Assembly (NCBI GenBank): GCA_001683735.1
Contig: LUGG01000004.1
Span: 434,001 to 498,000 of the forward strand
Length of the DNA: 64,000 nucleotides
DNA from: Grifola frondosa
Taxonomy: Eukaryota; Basidiomycota; Agaricomycetes; Polyporales; Grifolaceae
Direction of reading: 5' to 3'
Shown: in pieces, positions 56,361 through 64,000 of the stretch
How the letters are laid out: each line of letters opens with the position of its first letter
Numbering within the stretch: the stretch's first letter is position 1
The notes under the pieces: model-generated
The model's database searches: none
The model's input: the letters and a program-made list of their open reading frames with translations, nothing else
Told to the model about the DNA's origin: nothing
Made by a program: the position numbers and the translations under genes

Positions 56361-59300
56361 CTACACAGATGAGTGTATCCATGTCCCACCACAGACACAC
56401 CTTCGGGTCCAAGCCTTCTCCCAAGTGCGCCATCGTAATGACGCATCCCCTGCCTCGCCAGTGCCCTCAACCAGTACCTCAGACTTGCCTCCACATCGCA
56501 AACAGAGATTACCAGACTTGGAGTGCAACAAAAGGCCCTTCGAAACAATATCCATGTCCTTTTCTTTGATGTGGTGCTCGACCATGGAGATACAAGAGAT
56601 GCCGTCGATTAGATCGCCAGGTTTGACGAAGAGTCGCGGCCGATCAATCACTTTTGAGTTCAGCACTCTATCCACTTCCTTGCGCATGTGTACCCTGAGT
56701 GCGGGCACTGGACAGCAGGATACCAAACTTCTTCGAAGGTCATCGACTGTGCGGACAGATGAGAATCGAATATTCCCAGTCAGACTCAAGCTAACTATTT
56801 ACTTACCACTTAGGGTTTTAGTATCGCGCAAAACGTCCGACAACACCGGTCCTAGAATGTCGAGATTGGCCCCACAGCCGTCTATGACGTCTATGAGGAC
56901 GTCCTTTGCGATTTGAGAATTTTCGCCCTTCGCGGATACGCCTGCGACGTGACGTCGGAAACGCCTGACGTGAGCAAGCACCGTTTGAACTCTGCTAAGA
57001 GCGTATGGATGGGCCAAGAGCAAAAAGATGGGATGTTCTGATGGAGGAAATTTAATGTCGGAAAAGCAGTATAAAATGAATATGAGATACTCGCCAAACG
57101 AAATGTCTGCTTCTATCGTCTTCACAGGCAGTGGAACGGGATGTCCATCGGCCATAACACATTGCTTGAGCAGTTTCTCTATCAATATGATGAACCAGCT
57201 AGTCATGCCGATCAGCTGCCAGATGGCATCTGTACACAATATTTAGAACAGTACTGCGTTAAGCATCAAGCTGGCTCACCCAGATCATACACTTCGCCTT
57301 CCTGACAATCTTCAAATGCGCTGCAACACGCAGATAAAGAGGCGATATCGTGTGCAATTCTCCAGCATGCAGTCAACTTATCCTTGTCAGGTGAGTTTTC
57401 AGCGCGCCGAGCTCTTGCCCTTCATATGACAAGCCTGTAAGCTAGACGCATAATGGTAACGTGTGTTGTGAACATACATGTATACCTCAATGGCGACGCC
57501 TAGGATTTCACCCATCCACATTTCAGACAGCCCATTGGAATCGGAGTCGAGTAGTGACATTGCACCGTACAGTGTATTGATAACAACGTCGAGGGGTATA
57601 ATGGGCTGGGATAATGAGTGGATAATGTCGGATGGAGATGTTCGGGAATGAATCGCACAGACAAGATGGCGTGAGAGATATCTATGGTGACTGGCAGACG
57701 TTGTCGAAGTAGAAATTGGCGAACAAGGGCGAGGAAGAGTATGAATGAATGGATAAGACCCCAAGAAAGCAGAGGGGATAGTGCTGACGAGTGTACCGTT
57801 AGGGGAGATGGCGACACTGACGGGCACTATGTAAGGCGGAATGTATTTTTCACGACGACTGCAAGCGATGGATCACGGTCCACTCACCATATGCACTCAT
57901 CCCCTCCACGCTTGTGACCATTGGTGCTCTCCCATCCCTCATGGTTACTCAAGTCAGGCCTGCTTACAGACGATTTAAAAGGGGGTGACGCGATACAGAG
58001 AACTGCAACGTACAGTTTCAAAACTTCGATGCTCCCGATAACAACCTCCTTCGTTCTCTGCTTCCTATGTGGAAGAGGTCCGCTTATGTCCAGGAAACCC
58101 GCAAGAAGGCTGTTTCTGGATAACGATGGAGCTAGGAAGCCTAAGACTTTAGTTTCCACTATGCGCTTCGCCTCGAGGCGGCAGGTCTATGGGCGAATTT
58201 TCTGTATATCAAAGCCATAACATAGTCTCAAGCTGATATTACTAACCCAATTCGAGCCATTAGAGCTACTAGGACCATCTTTCTTGACAAATGAGAACAA
58301 CGCAATCTCGGATTTCGGCACTGAGGTATCTAAAAAGAGTGTTATTAGACTGCAGGATTAATATATGAAGAAACATTGTACGAACAATCTCCGGGGTCCA
58401 GAAAACCAGCGATTAGATATAGGCCACCTTTGTCGATACTGGCTTCTTTAGAATCCTTCTTCATACCCTTCGAATTGGATCCAGGTGAGCGTAAAGGAGG
58501 CTGACAAAAGAACGACAATTCAGCCAAATGTGTACTACCGGGAGATAGTGGCGAAAGCGGTCTTGTGACAACTATTAACCCGAATGTCAGCAAATCATAT
58601 TTCAGGAAACGAGGAGACCATAGGAGGAAGATGATCACGTACTCGGGATTCCCTCCCTTGGATCCAGTTGTACTTCGCAGACATGAATTGTTGGTTCCTC
58701 TCCCCAAAGCTCCCATTCTGTGGTGAACACATTCTCGGAAGGAGTGCTAGGATTGGACATATCGAGCGAGAGAAATTCCATCGATGTAAAAGATGAATGA
58801 TTAACACTGCGCGAAGGCAACAGCTGGGAGCGCATCGCCACCAATATTGATGACTCTGAGGCCACATGAGATATTACAAAACAAAGAGGAATTCAGACGC
58901 CTACCACTGTAGCCCAAACCAATAGCTGCTTTGATGCATACGCGTTCACCACCAGGTCCGCCAATGGTGTCACTATCTATTTGAATGCGTGTATCTGATG
59001 ACTGGAGCAGTGATGCCCTCGTCATCCTGAGGGAAGGTGAAAGGGAACAAACATGCAGCTGGTGGCTCTGAGTGACAAGAAGTAATCTCGGGCCGCTCGA
59101 TGGTGTAAAAGGTCCGCGTGGCGGTAAATGATATGTCGTACCAGTGTCCGACATGACCCACTGAGGAAATCGTTAGACTCAAGACACTCACCCGCATTTC
59201 ATAGAAGACTTGCCTCCCTATGCGCACAGGTCCACGCAGTCGTTACTACCCCAGCACCGATGGCAAACCCCCATGATTCTTTCACGATCCAGCTGTCAAC

Positions 59301-59708
59301 TTGTGCTCCTTTCTTCCAGAGGCATCCGACACCATCTCTGCCTCTTCCTGGGAAGTATGCAAATAGCCAGTCGTCCGTCTGACTTACTGAGATGATGGTA
59401 GGAGGTTCGTAAGAGGCCGGTGAGGAAACGATGGCAGCCGGAGAGGGAATCAAGAATTGTCGCGAACTTGGGAAATGGCGCGCAAGAATCAGCGGCTGAT
59501 TCGGGTGCGCAGTGAAAATAATCGAAGACTTTGTCCACTCAAGGGGTCTGCCATAGACGAAACTTGTAAATTCTTACGAAATGAAAGTTTGTGGATGTAC
59601 TGACCTTCGTACACCCTCAGTGGAGTGACAGAGATCCCACCAGCCTAATTGCCAGGTCGAACCTTCCCTCGCTTTGCCCTTAGACATAGAAATTGCGCGC
59701 TCATGCAT
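56361..59708 (-). CDS. MED16: Mediator complex subunit 16
   Basis: Tail-module subunit of Mediator, the RNA polymerase II coactivator. Start chosen at MHERAISMSKGKAREGSTWQ followed by WWDLCHSTEGVR; the ATG at 59708 has a downstream in-frame Met. The N-terminal half has WD40-like blades: IIFTAHPNQPLILARHF, ISVSQTDDWLFAYFPG, GCLWKKGAQVDSWIVKESWG and RLLLVTQSHQLHVCSL. The middle has SMEFLSLDMSNPSTPSENVF and FTTEWELWGEEPTIHVCEVQ. Near the C-terminus: PIFLLLAHPYALSRVQTVLA, HVRRFRRHVAG, AKDVLIDVIDGCGANLDILG and the zinc-type pairs CLRCGG and CVCGGTW. About ten introns. The C-terminal CxxCGG..CxCGGxW pattern with LAHPYALSR is what decides the name. Confidence 0.82.
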
Positions 59709-60029
59709 GGTGGTTGTTGAAATGTCGGGTTCAGTATACTAGCTTTATGTCACTGAAGGACCGAAGTCTCAAGCTTGTTCTTTCACAGACGCCGCAAGTA
59801 ATGAGTTGGAGCTCCAAAGGCATACAACGATTTTGAGGAGGGGTCTACACATGCACGTTTCGCAGAGGTGTTAGGTGGGACATGAACATCGGGAGCAGAC
59901 CATGGCCACAACTTGAAGAGCATGAATGCGGGCGCTTGATGCAATACAACATCAGTCACCACGTGCGTGACTATTCAGTTCGTCTGAGACTGATCTGAGA
60001 CAGACCCAGACAACGATTATTTTGCTTCA
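59709..60029. other. Divergent promoter, MED16 and proteasome chaperone
   Basis: About 320 bp; no gene seen. Confidence 0.5.
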
Positions 60030-60559
60030 ATGCTGCCATCATCTCAAGTGGCGAGAGAAATAGACGGGACAGCGACAGAAGTCCTCATCCAAGCCTTTGC
60101 AGACCGCATATTAGTGTTGGTCACGCAATTGGGCAAAGTGGGCAACCTTGTGAGTCCAAAACTTCGTCAACGTTCATGTGCTCATACAATATTCTTTCTA
60201 AGATACAAGCAACCATCCCTGAAACCATCCCTCTCCTGCCCCCACCTCCTCCGGATCCATCGCAACCAAATGTATTTCCTCTTCCTGTACCACCACCCTC
60301 CATCCAGCTCACGCCGCTGCTCGGAAACGCTCCCTCTCAACGCTTGCACACACTGCACTCACTATATACTTCCCAAATTGCGACGCTTGTATGGACAGCG
60401 GAAGCTGAAGGACCTGTCGACACGGACCGGAGAGCGGTAGTTGTTGGCATCGCCCTCGTCCAATCCGCAGAGACAGCAGACACTGCGCTCACCGATCACG
60501 ACCGTAAGGTATTCCACGGCGTCATGGAAATGGTGAGAGAGATATTAGGGCGCAATTAA
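60030..60559 (+). CDS. PSMG3: Proteasome assembly chaperone 3 homologue
   Basis: PSMG3/Poc3-type chaperones help build the 20S proteasome alpha ring. Exon 1 encodes MLPSSQVAREIDGTATEVLI, QAFADRILVLVTQLGKVGNL; a GTGAGT donor follows near 60150. Exon 2 continues IQATIPETIPLLPPPPP, SIQLTPLLGNAPSQRLHTLH, LYTSQIATLVWTAEAEGP and DRRAVVVGIALVQSAETADT, ending GVMEMVREILGRN. The TEV-x(2)-FADRI-x-V-VTQLGK-x-G block is the family signature. About 155 residues, close to the usual size. A Pro-rich loop is longer than in animals. No frame break. Confidence 0.83.
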
Positions 60560-60694
60560 GAGTCGCGAAGCATTGTGAATTCCAGTACGTCGCGTGGGAT
60601 ACCTTTATACGTGAGTTTCATTTGCCCGCAATTGTCATATTCACCAGCTCCATGCATGGTGCGATCAATACCACTGGATAACCGTCTGCTACGT

Positions 60695-61000
60695 TCAGGT
60701 TTTGGAATCTTTTTCCGTATCGACACTCGCCGTGATCGCAGTCCAATCAACGACCTCTTCGCCTCCACCTGCCAACTTCCGTTCCCTCTCGTCCCTCCAC
60801 TTTGTTAGTTTCCATCGTACAAGTGCTGACAACCTTTCTTCCCTTGGCAAAGCTGTGCGTGGATTTGTTTCAAAGAGGTAGTAGGCGAAGCCACCAGTGA
60901 ATATTCCGAGGAGAGGATCAAGGGTGCTACTCGGTGTCAGGTCATCTTACGTGCTACAGCAAAAAGATTGAGCTGACCGTGAAAGAAGAGCGGGCGCCAT
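60695..61000 (-). CDS. NCE101: Non-classical export protein 1-like small membrane protein
   Basis: Small single-pass protein of the NCE101 family, named for a role in leaderless protein export in yeast. Exon 1 is 23 nt (MAPALLSR to a GTCAGC donor at about 60977). The acceptor ...CCGAG leads to STLDPLLGIFTGGFAYYLFE, then TNPRTALPREERLSALVRWK and LTKWRDERE, and the protein ends VVDWTAITASVDTEKDSKT at 60695. The block LDPxxGxxTGxxAYYLxETNPRTALP is typical of fungal family members. About 85 residues; the first exon is too short to appear as an ORF. It is tail-to-tail with the proteasome chaperone and divergent from MDM20. Confidence 0.78.
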
Positions 61001-61432
61001 GGCGTGTAGTAGTGGTTGGCTCTCAGCGAATCAGAGCTGGCTGTTTCATGTACGGGGTTTGCGTTCCGTTCGCCCTCCTTCTCGACCGTACTTACGGATA
61101 GGGTACAAATATGATTCACTGCTCAGCTCGTTGAATGAATGCTCTCTTCGCTCTAGTTCAAGATGTCCAAGCCTGCAGATCGTCGAAAGCACAATAGCAG
61201 AGAACGTCGCGGTCGTTGACCGACTTGTCGGAAGTGAATCGGTCGTCGGAATGAGACGGGAACCCCACAATTGCCTCGTGACTGCTACGCCTGTCCATGG
61301 GCGCTACTTAACGCGTTTCCCAAAAATTTGTTACACGCGTCGACTTAACAAAAGCCTCCGTAGGCCGTTCTGACTTCCTTGTAGGATCATTCCTGAACTT
61401 GTCCGCGTGCTGCATCTTCACTTTCGTCTGTC
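61001..61432. other. Divergent promoter, NCE101 and MDM20
   Basis: About 430 bp. Short ORFs on both strands without motifs. Confidence 0.5.
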
Positions 61433-64000
61433 ATGGATCGTCAAATTCGCCCAATCTATGGTCTGCACCTACTTGTCTCTTAGACTGCTATGTTATTCAT
61501 CTGAATTATGTCTGCAATCTTTCAGAGGCCCTTGACACTGGCTCAAACAAGTCTGCCATACTCGCATGCAACAAATTGCTGAAGAAGCAGCCTAAAAACA
61601 CCCTAATCAAGGTGAGCTCTGACGTGACGTCGCGAGTCATCGGATTCTCACATGCGACATAGGCTCTCAAAGCCCTGGCCTTGGTGCGTTCACAGAAAGT
61701 AGAGGAGTCCCTCATACTATGCGATGAAGTCCTGGCGTCCAAACCGATAGATGACTCCACACTGTCCGCCATGATGCATGTCCTGCGTGGATTAGGACGA
61801 CGTGCGTAGATGATTGTAACCGTATGACCAGACATGAAGGCTCAAGAATCAACTCAGATACGGACATGGTCGTGATGTACGAGGATGCGTACAAGTCAAA
61901 CCCTACGAATGAGGAACTAGGTTCGCAGACATTCTTTGCCAATGTGCGAATAGGAAATTGGAAGGCTGCCCAGCAGGTACAAAATTTCACTCCTACCCCA
62001 GATCCCACGCGACTCTTTGTCGCCAGCGTACACACTGATGACTTTGTCTTCAGATTGCCACGAAAATGCACAAGCAGTTCCAGGAAGACCATTATTTGTA
62101 TTGGAGCGTGATGAGTGCTATCCTCCAGGTCCGTAGACGTACTCTCGTTGAAGATTCCATCTTATCTCCGCTATTCAGGCCAACGAGTCCACTACTCCTG
62201 CGGCTCTTCGTACCGTCCTGTTTAAGCTTGCCCACAGACTCGTCACGTCATCACCAACACCATCATATTACACTGCTGACCGCTTCTACCTGCACCTGGT
62301 TGTGTTGCAAGAGCTCCAATTGTATGACGAAGCGCACCAGTTGCTGGAAAGCGAGCCTGGTAAAGCCGTCTGTGCAGGCAGTCTCGCATGCGACGAGGTG
62401 CGACGAGAAATCTGGAAACTGAAGGGTCTCCTTAAGGAGGAGGGCGCACGAGCGCAGGAACGAATCGCCGAAGCGAAGTGAGTGGAGCTGTGGCTTGCCC
62501 CGGAGGCTTCGTGCTAATAGTAACGACGTCGTCTGCGGTACATTCTTTGAGGGATCGGAATTGGCTGGAATTCTTGGCGGTGCTGGATGCGACGTTCTCC
62601 GATGTCACTTCCCCATCGTCAGACACTGAGGCTGCAAAGGCATCAAGCGCAGAGCATATCACGAAGACCCGAGAATTTCTAGGAAAGGTTGTCGATCAAG
62701 ACGGGCTAAAGGACCGCTCTGGACATTTGGCGCGACTAGAGTTGGAGAAACGTGCGAGACAGCACGGGCTTGCGACGGGTTTGTATGTCTCATTCTATAC
62801 ATGACAACTATGTTCACTTGTCTTGCAGATCCCGCTGCCATGACAGGTCTATTGGAGAGCTACTTCTGGCAATTTGGTGATAAGTTATGCTGCTACGAAG
62901 ACCTGCTGCCGTACGTTCAACTGGATGGCGACGATTTCGCCAAATGGACTTCATTATTAGAGGAGCAGGCATCATCTTTTGTAAGACTCACATTGCGACT
63001 CCTCAGATATGATTTGACAACGCTCGCAAACAGCCCTCAGTATATCATCTTTTCCGATATCTCAACGCGCAGAAGCTGTTACGCTATAACCTCACTGAGG
63101 CGGAACTTACTCCAGAACGTGAATTGGCCCGCGCTGTACAATACGTTCGTTCGTATTTGGAAGGCCTTAGGTTTGGAGAAGGTTTTGCCGTGCATGAGCT
63201 TCAACCTGCGGATGATCTCGCCATACTTGCTGGCCAAGCGTTTGTCAACCTCTGGAAGATGACAGGAAAAGAAGCGTATTTGTATAACGCTGCCGCCGTC
63301 TTAGAGTATGCTTCTACAAGGAGTAAGCGGTCGTATCAGATACGGCTACACCTGGTCAGGATTTATCGTTTGTTGGGTATGTCACGTCATCTAGAGTACT
63401 GTGTCAGTACCCGATTGACTTCTTTGACAGGAGCTCCTTCGTTGGCGCTGGAACACTACCGGACCATCAACGTCAAGCAAGTACAACATGACACCCTTTC
63501 CCACTTCATCCTCTCTCGAGCTTCGACGTTCTCATTGTCATCGACTGGTGATCTCACATACTCATCAGAGTGTCTCGAGTCTAGTCAAGTCTACTTGACT
63601 AATTCTCAAGAGGTAGGCCCGCAGTGGACACGTGCTTAACCTCTGACTGAACAACTTGTGTAGACGGCTGAGTTTATTGTGCGAGCGTTCAGTTCAGAAA
63701 AGTACACTCAGGTAGATTCAACACCTGCAGCCTCTCAGCATATCACACTCATCAGGTGCCCAGATCCCGGACTTCATCGCTTTTGAAGATCGATTGGACA
63801 ATTCCTTGCAGCGAGATTTGATCAAAATGGAACATGTGCGAATGCGTGCCGCTCATGAGCCCATTAACAATGATCTCATCGACATGGAGCTGATCGAGCT
63901 CAAATTCATTTTCGACCGCTGTACGTAAAATTCACTCGCGCTGTGCTTTTACTTTCTTGCTAACACTCATCCCTTCGTAGTCCACCATGACAACCGGGAC
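61433..64000 (+). CDS. MDM20: NatB N-terminal acetyltransferase auxiliary subunit (MDM20/NAA25), 5' part
   Basis: Auxiliary subunit that anchors the NatB catalytic subunit to the ribosome; NatB acetylates Met-Asp/Glu/Asn N-termini. Exon 1: MDRQIRPIYE joined to ALDTGSNKSAILACNKLLKK and QPKNTLIKALKALALVRSQK, with CDEVLASKPIDDST. TPR-like helices follow: YEDAYKSNPTNEELGSQTFF, ANVRIGNWKAAQQIATKMHK, YLHLVVLQELQLYDEAHQLL and EIWKLKGLLKEEGARAQERI. Later ETWIFs are absent; instead RNWLEFLAVLDATFSDVTSP and RLELEKRARQHGLA, DPAAMTGLLESYFWQFGDK. At least eight introns. The gene runs past 64000, so the C-terminus is missing. A break near 63030-63120 changes frame but may be an intron. Confidence 0.88.

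Overview
This window is nuclear DNA of a filamentous basidiomycete, most likely an Agaricomycete. Genes are dense, sit on both strands and are cut by many short introns of about 50-90 nt with GT/AG borders and CTAAC-like branch sites. Gene content fits: two DUF7918 proteins, a CHMP7-type ESCRT-III protein, a fused mitochondrial transhydrogenase, and a tandem family of ICMT-like membrane methyltransferases. I see no CRISPR array, operon, virus, intact transposon or toxin gene. I recognise about 33 protein genes or fragments, one intron-encoded C/D snoRNA candidate and one tRNA-like relic.

Layout. 0-8.5 kb: tail of an unknown gene; mitochondrial ribosomal protein uS13 divergent from XAP5/FAM50; aprataxin; a Gfo/Idh/MocA oxidoreductase; a coiled-coil protein; RCF2. 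8.7-19 kb: minus-strand metabolic block with NAD(P) transhydrogenase, a DapA-type aldolase, tRNA pseudouridine synthase PUS4 and an aldo-keto reductase. 19.5-27.4 kb: a secreted-domain/single-TM protein, DUF7918, CHMP7 and a second single-TM Ser/Pro-rich protein. 27.8-40.1 kb: four consecutive plus-strand genes for chromatin and DNA repair, namely a Crb2/53BP1-like Tudor-BRCT protein, a PD-(D/E)XK-like protein, a chromodomain protein and RAD54. 40.3-46.8 kb: a LIN1/CD2BP2 GYF protein, three tandem ICMT-like copies (the first decayed) and a second DUF7918. 47-64 kb: PQ-loop transporter, LisH/CTLH protein, an unknown protein, RPL7 with its intronic snoRNA, a condensation-type acyltransferase, MED16, proteasome chaperone 3, NCE101 and the start of MDM20, which runs off the right edge.

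The most pervasive oddity is technical or evolutionary. At least twenty conserved genes, including housekeeping ones (RPL7, uS13m, XAP5, PUS4), are in frame only if single bases are restored, usually in short homopolymers. That pattern looks like uncorrected long-read consensus errors. Coordinates below therefore give gene spans (first to last coding base, introns included), and open frames should be read with this in mind.

The best biological leads are a GC-AG intron kept at the same place in tandem ICMT-like paralogues, a predicted snR39b-like snoRNA inside an RPL7 intron, a basidiomycete PD-(D/E)XK-like protein between a checkpoint mediator and a chromodomain gene, and two 21-nt microexons.
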